Source: Cephalotus follicularis
Taxonomy: Eukaryota > Streptophyta > Magnoliopsida > Oxalidales > Cephalotaceae
Length of the DNA stretch: 64,000 nt
Direction: 5' to 3'
Assembly (NCBI GenBank): GCA_001972305.1
Contig: BDDD01000081.1
Location: 390,444-454,443, forward strand
Below the pieces are notes generated by a model. That model made no database searches and had not been told where the DNA came from. It saw only the letters and a list, made by a program, of their open reading frames with translations. Both the position numbers and the translations under genes were made by a program. Below, in pieces: positions 46,908 through 58,480 of the stretch (position 1 is the stretch's first letter; each line of letters starts with the position of its first letter).

Positions 46908-48339
46908 TGTAACGCCCCGAATTTCATAAATAATTATTATGAAATTGGTGCGTGTACGATCGTAATAAAATCGATAGAGGTCCGGAGTAATAAAAAGGCA
47001 TTACACATTAAAGTAGTAATCGTGTTAGCTAAAACGGCTAATAAAGCCTATTTTTAATGCGCGGCATTAAAGCCTAAATGTTCAAAATATTATTGCGATT
47101 ATTTTGCTGGCTATTCAGATAAATTATGTCGCGATTCGCGAAAAAATCGGGACCCAAACCTTAGTATTTTACCAGAAAATACTAAGGGGGAAGCAAAAGA
47201 ATAAAGGAGGGGAGAGAGGGACACGGGCGTATCACGCGCCCATGCAAAAGGAAAGGCAGCGGGCGCTCTGTGCGCCTGCGCCAGAGAGAGAGAGAGAGAG
47301 AGAGATTGGGAGAGAGTGTGGCAGAGAGATTGGGAGAGGACGCCGGAGCTAGCTACCGGACCGGGAGAGCACAGTGGTCAACCCACGCATGCCACCGACC
47401 GGTAACCTCTTCCCCCTTCTTCTCTTTTCTTTTCTTTTTCTTCTGCTCCCCGCCACTGTCACGCCTCTTCCCGGTGTTTCCCGGCACCGTTAGCGTCGCA
47501 GATGGCGTGGGTTATGGTCTAGAAGGCCCGCTCTTCCCATTTTGACCACCGGAGAGGCGTGATTCAGCGGGAATCGGCCAGAATCAGTGGACCGAGTCGA
47601 CTCAATGAGTCGACTCACGGCCGCCTGACACCGCGCTTTTGGCGCCGAGTCTCGGCGAGTCACGGGCATGGGTGTGTAGGACTGGTGACTGTGTGGCATT
47701 TTTGGGTGGCGATCAGACCTGTTGAGGTCTGGCGAGTTGACTCATCGAGTCGCAACTCGCTGCCGGCAGTGGCGCGGCATTCGACGCCAATTCCCGGCGA
47801 GTCTTGATCAGTTTTGAGTAGACCATTCAATGTGGAACCCATTGATGGGTGTTTCACCGCCTGGTTGTGTCGGTCGGAATCCGGCCGGCGTTGCGGCGAC
47901 GGAAATGTTTTGTGTGTCGAACATAACGGAAATGTGTTGTATGTGCAGTGTGTGAGTGGCAATTGGATTTGGCATCGAGGGACTTGATCAATCGACAAGA
48001 ACTGGCTTCGGTTCAATGGTTATCAAAAAGGTTCGGCAATTGAACGTGCAGCTCGACTGTACGGTTGTTACTGCTGTAACAGATAGGGGATTTTATAAAT
48101 GTGGTTTGAGTTCAATTATAATAAATGTTCCTTGATGAAATGCGTGATATCATGTCTTGGAATGATTGTGGGCTGTGGATTGTGAATTGTGTGACTGTGT
48201 TAGGGTTGCTATGAATAGTTAACCCGCTATGCATATTGTGTTTTACGATGATTGTAGATCGGATTGCATGTGTTGTATGCCTTGAACTCGATCGGTTTTG
48301 AGACTTGTCGAAGGAACAATGTTTTGGTTTGCTTAACCG

Positions 48340-48840
48340 TCAACACTTAGGAAAGATGCGTTGATGCTATATATTGTTATACGGAGAATGAGTCTTGGTT
48401 TGCGATAAATGTCGATGCTTAGAGATAACGTCGACGCTATGATTCGTTATGTGTTAGAATGGATCGTTGTGAGTTGTGGCTTTGTTTTGCTGCTGTTTTC
48501 CTGCACTGTCTGCAGAATCTAGTCGACTGTCCAAGAGGACAGCCGACTGCTCGAGTGCGCCAGTCGACTATTCGGTATGAACAGCTGACTACTCAATGGA
48601 TCCATCTAACTGTGCTTGGGAGCCAGTCGATTTTTCGTGTGTGTTACTGAGAAATGCCTCCAGAGGCTTGAGTAGCCAACTGATGTAGGCCAACGGCTGA
48701 CTGTTGGGTATAAACAGCCGACTGTCAAGGATGACAGCCGACTGTCGAGTGTGGGCAGCCGACTGCCAGTTTAGGACAGCCGACTGTTGAAGGAAAACAA
48801 CCGACTGTCAGTGAGGGACAACCGATTGTTTGTGTCTGTC
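48340..48840 (+). repeat. GTCGAC-core repeats in S3
   Basis: Two motif classes side by side: TGTCGATGCTTAG and CGTCGACGCTATG at 48340-48445, then about fifteen CAGTCGACTG/CAGCCGACTGT variants at 48518-48835. The first class otherwise belongs to T3/T5/T6, the second to T4/S2. Confidence 0.82.
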
Positions 48841-49211
48841 TTGCATTGTGGGCATGTGTATGCATCTTGTACTGTGATGAACTGTGATTTGTGACTGAGT
48901 ATTGTTGATTGTGAATTTGGAAAAACTGTTTTGAGCATCGAGATGACTGTGATTGTGATTGAGCTTGACTGTGATTGCTGATTGTGATTGTGATTGTGAC
49001 CGTACTAGTTGCATGGCAGAGATGCCAGCGATGACTAGTGGTCGGGTTGACCCAGGGGCCAGGAGATGGCTGGGTAACTCACTGCATCGTGACCTGCATC
49101 GTGCCGTCTGGAGTTGGGGCCGATGACGGGATGTACGACGTTGGGGCCAGAAGTTGGCGATGCTCTTAGTACCCATCGAGATTTGTGTAGTCCTTTTTGG
49201 GAAGTGATTCT

Positions 49212-49325
49212 GAACCGTGATATGTGATATTGTGTTATTGTGATATTGTGAACCGTGAAATGTGATATTTTGTTATTGTGATATTGTGAACCGTGAAATG
49301 CGATAATGTGTTATTGTGACATCGT
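49212..49325 (+). repeat. Three 38-bp tandem units in S3
   Basis: Units start GAACCGTGA at 49212, 49250 and 49288 and end ATTGTGATATTGT or a close variant; a fourth start (GAACTG) is cut short. Confidence 0.88.
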
Positions 49326-49833
49326 GAACTGTTGGGCATATGTATATATATATATATATGCATCGGGATATAGTATGTATTGCATCATGTTGCATTCATT
49401 ACATAGCATTCTTTATCGTTGACCCCAAATCATGTTCATAACTTAGCCGAGTGAGGACAAAGGCTAACCCCCCTACAGTTTCAGATTGATTTCATGTTGA
49501 TGCAGCGGATTGTTACCATTGAGTTCCGTGGAGCAAAGTGGAGTTTATGTTGTTTCTGCTTTTGAGAAACGTTAGTGGATCTTTGTAATAAATGAATCGA
49601 TGTATTGATGAATATTGTTCACACTCCGTTTGAGGGCAGTTAACTTTGATGATGTTTCTTATTGTAGAATGTAGTATGGGACGCATGTTACGTTTTAATT
49701 CGGCTTATATTTAAATGCTTCCGCAAGTTGTTAATGGATATGGAAAGTTTTAAATTTATGGTAAATTGCATAAGCCGGATTTATATGTTGATTGCCACCA
49801 CTTTTATTGTTGTTTGTAAAACGGGGTGTGACA

Positions 49834-50970
49834 AAACGGCAGTATCAGAAATTCGTAATGCCCATATCTGGTTTGAAATGCGGTCTTCTCTACATCACCT
49901 TCTCTGATCCTCAACTGATGATAACCTGTTCTTAGGTCAAGTTTGGAGTATACAGTAGAGCCTTGCAATTGGTTGAACAATTCCTCAATATGTGGCAGAG
50001 GATACTTGTTCTTCACAGTTACCTGATTTAGCAGTCTGTAATCGATGCATAGCCGCATCGATTCGTCCTTCTTTTTTCACAAACAGAACCGGTGCTCCCA
50101 ACGGTGATACACTCGGTCTGATGAAGCCCTTATGAAGATAATCCTACAATTGAATCTTTAATCCTTCAGTTCTGCAGGAGCCATTCGATACGGAGCTTTC
50201 GATATAGGAGCAGTTCCTGGCAACAGCTGAATACTGAACTCTATATCTCTCTCCGGTGGCAACGAAGTGAGATCATCTAGAAATACGTCAGGAAATTCAC
50301 ATACAACATGCACTTGTTCAATACTAGGCGTACCTTTCGTATGATCAATCACATACGCCATGTAGCCTTCACATCCTTGCTTGAGATACCTATGTGCTCG
50401 AGTATATGAAATGATCAGAGCAGAAACATTCTTCTCCCCGATAAACTTGTACTCAGTCCCATCTTGAAGGTAAAAGGTCATCATCTTGTTGTAGCAATCA
50501 ACACAAGCATGATGAGCATACAACCAGTTCATCCCCAAGATTACATAAAAATCCCATATAGGTAATACTATCAAGTCAGCAGATAACTGAATCCCAGCTA
50601 CCATGATCTCATAATCTTTCATAATAGTATCAGATAGAAGACAAGTACCAGCTGGAGTACTCACCTCCAATACATAAGATAATCTAGAAGTAATACCATG
50701 CAAATTACGAGCAAATTCAGATGCAATTAATGAATGCGTCGCACCAGGGTCAATTAGTAAATGAGTTAGTATGCCAGATATAAAAATGGTACCTCCCACA
50801 ACAGTAGTCGATTCTGGCACATCATCTCTAGATAAGGTGTAGACCCTACCTTTCACAATCCCTTTTCCAGTATCCTTTCGCGGTTGAGCAGCCACAACAC
50901 TACCACTGGCACCAGCATTTCCCGGTTGGCCGCGTGCTTGATCCCTCATCATTGGACAACTATTCAGCAT
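49834..50970 (-). pseudogene. pol: T6 protease and RT N-terminal part
   Basis: From 50970: protease LIDPGATHSLIAS (near 50715-50755), ILGMNWLYAHHACVDC, then the linker YVIDHTKGTPSIEQV, DVFLDDLTSLPPERDIEFSI and [18 protein letters not shown] one-base loss at 50158 shifts the frame, and a Gln codon just after has become TAG. RT then reads [40 protein letters not shown] and FLILPF up to the S3 junction. Confidence 0.88.
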
Positions 50971-52545
50971 ATGTTCTTATGAACCACACCTCAAGCATTT
51001 CCCCATCTTTTTCCAGCACTCAGTCTCATCATGGTTCTGGCGACCACAAAGAGTGCATCCACCTGAATTCTGTTGACCGCTTCGGTTAGGAGTTCTTGAT
51101 CGTGAATTTCTGCATCAAGAACCTCCTTGACCCTTATTGTCGGACCTTGTAGACTTAGCAGGATTATTACTCCCCTACCCCCGTGACTGTGCGGGCCTTG
51201 ATTGATTAGTACGAGACCGCTCTTCTCTCCTTTCATTAGCATCGGCTTCTAGAATCATCCACTACTAGAAAAAGGACATTTCCCGACCGCCAAAGCGGTC
51301 GGGAAAACCTTAAAAGCGGTAAGTATATATATATATAAAACTAATACAAAATTACATAAATTAAAATTTTAAAAAAATACCTAATTGGAGAGAGGGGATC
51401 ATGGCGTCGGTGAATTGGTGAGATCGGACGGCTTGGATGGCGTGACCGGCGTGGGTGCGATCGGAAGATGACAGAGAGAACGGCAGTGATCGGCAGAGAG
51501 AGAGAGAGTTGCAGTGTGGAGGCGAAGAGAGAAAGACAGAGCGACGTAGATGTAAAAAAATAAAGGAATCTGTCAAATGAACTGATCAAAAGCAGCTTAT
51601 ATTCAAATTAAGACAAATCCCGACCGCCATAGCGGTCGGTAAAAAAAGGGCGGTTGCTAAAATGAAAATAAGTAATAATATTGGTAATTTTAGAATTGCC
51701 GACCGCAAAAGCGGTCGGAAAGACGGTCGGCAAGGCGGTCGGCTAAAAAGGCGGTCGGGAAATGTCCTTTTTCTAGTAGTGATCGCCCTTTCAGCAATAT
51801 CTACAAAAGAGGTTAGCTGCAACATTAACAGCTTAGATCTGAGGTCAGGTAGAAGGCCTTTCAGAAACCTTCGGATCATTCGTGATTCACCCTCCACAAG
51901 GTAAGGTGTATGTCTTGCAAGCTCCATATATCTAGTCTAGTACTGAGCTACCGTCATATCCCCTTAACGTAACTCCATCACTTTGGTCTCCCTCCGGTCA
52001 CATTCTATCTGTGGTACATAAGTTGCAAGGAACTCTGACTGAAATCTGTCCCAAGTCCTGTCAAGTCCACGACATTCCCACTTTGCTTCAATCCTTTCCC
52101 ACCAATAGGTAGCCTTGCCCCATAAGCGGTATACAGCAAAGTTGAGTTTCTGTTCATCAGTACACTCCAAGGCAGCAAATATTTTCTCCAAGTCTCTAAT
52201 CCACTGCTCGGCCACAGTAGCATTCAGCTCACCATTGAATATCGAAGGATTCTGTCTCATGAACCGCTCCAAATCTCTGCCAAATCCACCAGTATGAAAA
52301 GCTTCAAGAGCCTGATGATAGGCCCGTTTAGCCTCGTACATTTGCCGAATCTGTTCCATGTTTGCCGCATTGGCCTGCATCTGCTGTTGGAAAAGGTCAG
52401 CCATGCGGTCAAAATTACTCCTCTCTTCTTGCACTGGAGGAATATTCACTCCCTCATTCACTGGCGGATCATGTTCGTGCACTGGCGGTGCATTGACTCC
52501 TTCGTTGGCTCTACGCCTTCCTCTTCTAGATCTTCTTAGGTCCAT
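50971..52545 (-). pseudogene. gag: T6 gag, interrupted by MITE M1
   Basis: ATG at 52545 gives MDLRRSRRGRRR; upstream in-frame codons to 52590 are leader. The capsid part is complete (FDRMADLFQQQM, ELNATVAEQWIRDLEKIF, WWERIEAKWE, YVPQIECDRRETKVMEL), with TAA at 51964, then LVEGESRMIRRFLKGLLPDLRSKL. M1 splits the frame after DIAERAI; counting a single ATC target copy, reading continues without loss. Two zinc knuckles follow (CTLCGRQNHDETEC, CLRCGS then a stop, then HMLNSC). Confidence 0.88.
51260..51781. mobile_element. CACTA-type MITE M1
   Basis: 522 bp with perfect 31-bp terminal inverted repeats starting CACTACTAGAAAAAGG and a 3-bp target duplication ATC (51257-51259, 51782-51784), as in CACTA/En-Spm transposons. 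Subterminal regions hold repeated CCGACCGC/GCGGTCGG motifs in both orientations, the usual transposase-binding arrangement. No transposase, so non-autonomous. Confidence 0.93.
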
Positions 52546-52633
52546 TCGGTTTCCTATATGGAATGACATAATCAATAGGAAACAATTCACTTAATTTCTG
52601 AGAAACTTATCCCAGCTAGCATATATGGAATAT

Positions 52634-52645
52634 GCTCTGATACCA
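52634..52645 (-). other. T6 primer-binding site
   Basis: The plus strand reads GCTCTGATACCA, i.e. TGGTATCAGAGC on the minus strand, three bases inside the 5' LTR edge at 52649. Confidence 0.92.
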
Positions 52646-52648
52646 TGC

Positions 52649-55600
52649 TGTCACACCCCGTTTTTCAATTCCATTAGAGAGAACATATGTGGTGATATCA
52701 GAAATAAGTAATAATCCAGCATTCAATATTAATGTGAACTCATTAACAAATAGCAGAAGCATTTAAAGCCTGATTATAACAATCATCTGCATGCAGCCCA
52801 TACTATGTGCTTATACAATCCAACAATTAACCTTTTACAAAAGGAAAGTAAGAAAACAACGGAGTGCGAATCGTTCAATACAAATACGATACATGGAGAA
52901 TAACAACCTTTACAAAATATAGCAACTCTCCAAAAGCTTCAACAACACTTCCCGAACGTCTTCGCTTAATCTAAAATTGTAGGGGATAGCCGTTGTCTTC
53001 ACTTGGCTAAGTAGGAGAATAATGCATGATAATTGAATATATAATTGTAAACATGCGTGACAATTATTTAAAATAACATATGTATAAGTATTTCAATATA
53101 TAAGCAATCATGCCAAGTGGCCATAGACAATAAAATTCAGGAATATGCACAATGGTACAATCAATCAGTACAGTGGTTTGGGTGTCACATGTCGCTAACT
53201 CTTAGCACCAACTGTGCACCACCTATCTATCACCCTTCACTCCAAAGATGATAGATCAGGTCAGTTACTACCAGCATTAGCGGGCAGTTTATCAATCAAG
53301 ATCTGCATTGCAGACAGTTTGGGTGGATACTCTAGCCCACTCCTGGCACATAGGACCACCTCCGTAGTTAGTGACATCTGCTATCACGCGACTAACGTCA
53401 ATAGCATAGACAATCAATTCAATCAATTCAGTGACAATATCACATATATCAATAATATATAATATTACAGTAGCTTTCATTTTTAGAAAACATAACGGTT
53501 CGGTCAGTGGTTCTCTTGGAGAACTAAACGGTACAGTACCTCTTGTAGAGGGAAAATAGCAATTTGTATACAATAAGATTTTTTGTCCGAAATGCGTTGT
53601 TTAAAATCATTATTTATGCTTAAAGCATTAAGTTGGTGTAATCCTTGAAATTTATGTGTAATAGTAGTAATTACTTTAATAACCGCAATGACAGCAATAC
53701 AATATAGCAATTCAAGGATATTCTAAACCACAACCAATTCAATCGATCAATTAAGCATTTCCACAGTTACTGTTCTAAAGCGTCGACAGTTTCTGTTTAA
53801 GTGTCGACGGTTGTGGACTAAGCGTTGACACTGGATGCATGATAAAAGCATAAAGCGTCAACATTCTAAGCCTTAATATGCCATTTTACACACCAAAGCG
53901 TCGATGGTCTAACCTAAGCGTCGGCGCTTCTGGCGTTCTTAAAAATTTCCAGGAGCAATAACAAAACAGGGCATGCACAAAATCAATTCAATCTAGTTCC
54001 AATTCAACATGCAATCAAATCTTAACCGTCACTACACATTATACATGTTATATGTTCAAAAACATGTCAAAACCCCTACCTTAAAAGCAATCCCGAAATC
54101 AAATCGAATTGATTTCTCTCTCTATGTCCAAATGTTCTTCACTCTCCTTCAATCTTCCAATTCCAGCAATTTTCAGTCTATAATTGCATTTTAACAGGGG
54201 ATATATACATAAAATCAGTATGTATATACAAATTAGTTACTATAATAATTATCTGGTTTGAATCAAAAGGATTACTAGAACTTATAAGCCTCTAATCCCA
54301 TCTAAATCAATTCTCCATTTTTCAATTAACTTCCACAATCCATTTACAGATTTGCCTGTTCAATCAGTAGTGTATCATTGATATCAACATGTTACATAAT
54401 CATCAACTTAACCACAATAAGTGAACTTTGCACTAATGACTTACCAATTCCTAGGTGATGCTCCAAGTTCCACTTTGAACTTCAAGTTCCTTCAACATGC
54501 AACCTCTAGCAATTCCTTTAGCAACTGCCCAGATTGTCTCTCTATTTCTCAGTGTTTTCTAACACTCAATCAGCTCATGTATCAGCTGATATAAAGGCTC
54601 AATTCGTGTCTTTAATTTCAGCAGATTCCCTGAACTCACATTACAGCTGCTGGATACGGACAAAACCGAATCCAATGCCATAAATGGACAAGGGTGTAAA
54701 GGATGTAAAACAAAACAAAACATTCAATCATGGCAGCGGAATAACACCCTATTTAAACAAAACTAGTCCATTATGACACGTCCACAGACCACATGGATCA
54801 CCACAACATCTACAGAATTGAATTGGTGTTACCAATACAAACAATGGTGACACACAAGCATGGCAAAAGGAAGAAGGACCAAGAATTATACCAGCGGGTG
54901 AAGGCTCCTTCTTTCTTTGCTGCTACAAGCTTGAGTAGATTCCCCTTTGATGTTCTCCAAGACTCAGGAACAACAAGCAATCCAACCAGCAATGAACTAT
55001 CACTCTCTCTCACTTAGCTTAGAAAAGGTGTATTGATTTTGACCAATGAAGTCAATAATCAATCCACCCTAGACAAGCTCTTGCTTGGTGTATATGAGGT
55101 GAAGTGAACACACACTGCAGAGAGGGAAATTTGAGCTCTCTTGCCCAGCAAAATTCTCCCTTTTTTTACACTTCATTTTCTGCAGAAAATGCCTATATCT
55201 AGCCCTCCTTTTCTCTCCCAATCTCCTATTAACCTTAGATCATGGTCCTCACTCCCTAGGAGTCCGAAGCCATGATCCCCACGTTTCTAAAACGTGTAAA
55301 ATAAAGAGAAACCGGCTAAGGATGTGAGAGAAAACGTGCCCACGAAGTGAGCATGTGCACAGATTGCACGTTCTGCTCAAAGACATCGACGCCTTCCAAA
55401 AGACGTCGACGCCTATGCAATGTGGCACTAAAGACATCGACGCTTTCTAAAGGACATCGACGTCTTTCCAAGAGTTAAGCATCAACGTCTTTCTAAAAGA
55501 CATCGACGCCTTTGTCTGGCCAGTGAAGCATTAAGAGTCTAACTCTTTTAGTGATCTCATGTACCCTTCGAATATTGGTTAAGTAAGATCAAACATATGT

Positions 55601-57318
55601 GTTTCCACAAAATGCAAAATCCACATAACCGATATTTGACACCAAGACTTAATATGTCCAACATATTAAAGATCTAATCATTATAAGGCAGGGACCCTTT
55701 AAAATCTTGGTTAAAACGAGAGGTGTTCATAAATTACCGAAATACCCCTAGGGTTCGGTTTAGCCATTCTAAATGATCCCAGACCATTTAAATGCTCTCG
55801 GAATAATATCTAATATTATCCAGATGGAAAAATTAATCTAATTAATTTTCCCATAATTTATTACATACCTCATTAACCCTAGATTTTCTAAGTCGTCGGT
55901 TCACGTGTACTATAATCCCTTGTCATGCTTGGCCCCGATTGAGGTCTAGGGTAAGGATTTGTGTCAACCCTAGATAGTACCTCAATGGATAAAATATCTA
56001 ATCATTACTACGACCTTTGGTAAACTCTCCGGAAATCTAATTTCCAGTCTACCTCAACCTTGGCCAAGGATTTCATAAGCCCAAAGTATAATCAGACCAT
56101 AATAGGGCCGATCACCTTCGCTCAGGTGTGATAATCCCTTATTGTGCACTCACTTATATTCGTATAGATTCGATCATACCCAAAGACCACCCGATTGCCA
56201 GCCCTGCGTAAGGACTGGGTAAGGTGGAGATCAAAACATAACTGTCTCCATACAATATAGAGTAGTCACTCAGGTCTAAGGATCAGACGAGTTAAAGAAC
56301 TCGCTAAGTGATGATCACTTATACACAACCGCAACAAGTAGGAGTCACTACTGACACGAGAATAGCGACTATCCATATAGTGTCTCCTACGCGGGTCCTA
56401 TTCAGTGTACACGCTCCCAGCGCGGACCCCATATTTTCCCTAGTGTCCAACACAAATGGTAGTGAGAGAATCCATCCCCCGATTCCATGAGCAGGAAACA
56501 TACGCATAAGTCTATCCGATTCACTAATGACCACAAGGTGAACCTATGACTTGGAACAAGTTTGACATAAGGAGTAAGGTAACCAATCTCACAGCCTCCA
56601 TGCCAGGCATCCAACCTTATGTCAGGGCATCACTAGTATAATTAGGTAATTAATAAACTACTTCAATTATGTGATAAAATACAAGTGATATAGCCATAAC
56701 AAATTTAGCACGTATCATATATATAAGGAATAAGATTGTTCCATACAAGGTAAGATATAATATGACAGCCCATCTAATGGCTTGTCAGGTCACTATATCT
56801 AACAACATCACTCATCCCTCTCTGTCTCGCATGCCTTATTCAATTCACTTTCTCTCCTTGCAATCTTTGTCTGCAGGTTGTAGGAGGGATAGAGCACATG
56901 CAAGGCTCCTCAGTCTGGCATTGTCAACACTTGGTAATGTCTCCTTGCATGGTTGACACGTCGCAGGACACTTAGCTTGCATGGAAACCATTTGGCGCCA
57001 CTACTCTATTCTAACATGCATGTTTCACAGTTCTGACACCGCGCAAAGCGTCGATGGTTTTCTCTCTGGCATCGACGGTTTGTGCGTCATAACTCAGCCT
57101 TCAACTGCGCGTTTTGTACACGTGTCTGGGCTCAAAGCGTCGACGGTATGGCGTTAGGCATCGGCGGTTTAGCACCAGAATTTACTTCTTTAATTTTCTT
57201 CTGAGAATTTATTCCAAATTTCATTCTACTCAAGCAAACTCAACATATAATCTCAATAAAATGCATATTTGTTCATCATAGGTTACAATATACATTAATT
57301 AAAATCGCAGTTATTACA
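52649..57318 (-). mobile_element. T6 5' LTR, interrupted by S4
   Basis: Plus-strand edges TGTCACACCCCG and GTTATTACA, followed by AGTGT (57319-57323), the same five bases as at 41944-41948. Removing S4 leaves 2,510 bp, the same length as the 3' LTR. Differences between the LTRs are a few per cent by eye. Clusters at 53770-53935 and 57040-57170. Confidence 0.92.
54648..56807 (-). mobile_element. Solo C1-type LTR S4, reverse
   Basis: 2,160 bp, plus-strand edges TGCTGGATACGG and ATCTAACAACA, the reverse of the C1 LTR. It carries about 450 bp (roughly 55990-56470) missing from the C1 5' LTR. GACGTCGA-type motifs at 55380-55515. The T6 LTR continues on both sides; no clear target duplication. Confidence 0.85.
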
Positions 57319-57323
57319 AGTGT

Positions 57324-58480
57324 ACAAAAATATTCCGCATGTGAATGAAGGGGGGGATATTCCACAGATGAATAATGGAGTAAATGTCCCTCCAGTGCAA
57401 GATGAAATGAGTAATTTTGACCGTATGCCTGATCTTTTTCAACAGCAGATACAGGCTAATACGGCGAATATGGAACAGTTATGACAAATGTATAAAGCGA
57501 ATCAAGGGTACTGAAATGCACCTGAAATTAATCAAGTTAGTGTATTTGGGAAAGATCTGGAGAGGTTCATGAGGAAGAATCCTCCAATATTCAAGGGTGA
57601 ACTTGATGCCACCATGGCGAAATAGTGGATGAGGGACATGATTAAATCTTTGCTGCTCTGGAGTGCATAGATGAGCAAAAGTTGAACTTTGCAGTGTATC
57701 GACTATGGGGTGAGGCTACCTATTGGTGGGAGATGACCGAAGAGAAGTGGGAAACTATTGATCTTGACACAACTTGGGACAGATTTCAGTCCGAGTTCAG
57801 TGACGCTTATGTTCCACAGATGGAGCGTGATCGGAGGGAGGTCGAATTGCTAGAGCTGCGTCAAGGAGACATGACGGTAGCTTAATATCATACTAGATTC
57901 ATTGAACTGGCTAGACACACGCCTTACCTAGTAGAGGGAGAGTCAAGGAAGATAAGGAGATTCTGGAAGGGTTTGAGGCCAGACATCAGGTCCAAGCTGG
58001 TGGTACTACAGTTGACTTCTTTTGTTGATGTTATAGAGAATGCAAAGATTTTGGAGGCAGATGCAAATGAGAGAAGGATGGAGAGGTCTCGTAATTCTCA
58101 ATCGAGATCCGCTTATTCACAAGGTCAGGGAAGTAATAATCCTGCTACGTCATCGAAGTCTGGTAATAAGGGGCAATGAGGTTCTCGACAGAATACTTCT
58201 CGTTCAAGGACTCCTAATCAAAGTGGTCAACAAGGTTCTGGAGTGTGTTCTTTCTGTGGCCTCTCGAACCATAATGAGAGTGTTTGTTGGAAGAGAATGG
58301 GTAAGTGTTTAGGGTTTAGGGGTGCTGGAAGAATGGCTCGCAAGAGCATATGCTGAAGGATTGTCTGATAGTGAAAGAGCAAATGCAAAGGGGTGCTGGA
58401 ACTAGTGGCAGTGGTGCGGTTGGTCCTTCGCGAAGGGATACCAGAAAAGGGATTGTGAAAGGTAGGATCTATACCTTATC
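57324..58480 (+). pseudogene. gag: T5 gag, main part
   Basis: Resumes after T6 with VYKNIPHVNEGGDIP, FDRMPDLFQQQIQANTANMEQL and TGA at 57482 (Arg expected). ELDATMAK is followed by TAG at 57624 and a small frameshift near 57640. Capsid from 57682: LNFAVYRLWGEATYWWEM, YVPQMERDRREVELLEL, TAA at 57883, LVEGESRKIRRFWKGLRPDIRSKL. First knuckle CSFCGLSNHNESVC is intact (near 58240-58285); the second (KCLGFRGAGR) has lost its second Cys and is out of frame. Confidence 0.87.

Larger units (their letters stand above)
46908..49833 (+). mobile_element. Solo LTR S3
   Basis: 2,926 bp from TGTAACGCCCCGAATTTC to GGGGTGTGACA, flanked by AAACG (46903-46907 and 49834-49838). It has no internal coding region. 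Counting one AAACG copy, the T6 RT frame runs straight across, which confirms both edges. Contains an AG microsatellite (47283-47305), GAGTCGACTC palindromes (47594-47618), CAGTCGACTG-type repeats, a 38-bp triplicate, a TA run (49343-49359) and the end hairpin (49443-49467). Confidence 0.93.

Noticed and set aside
47104-47807. Possible host exon in the GC-rich stretch of S3
   Set aside because: It lies between verified LTR ends with target duplications, and includes a microsatellite and short frames only.
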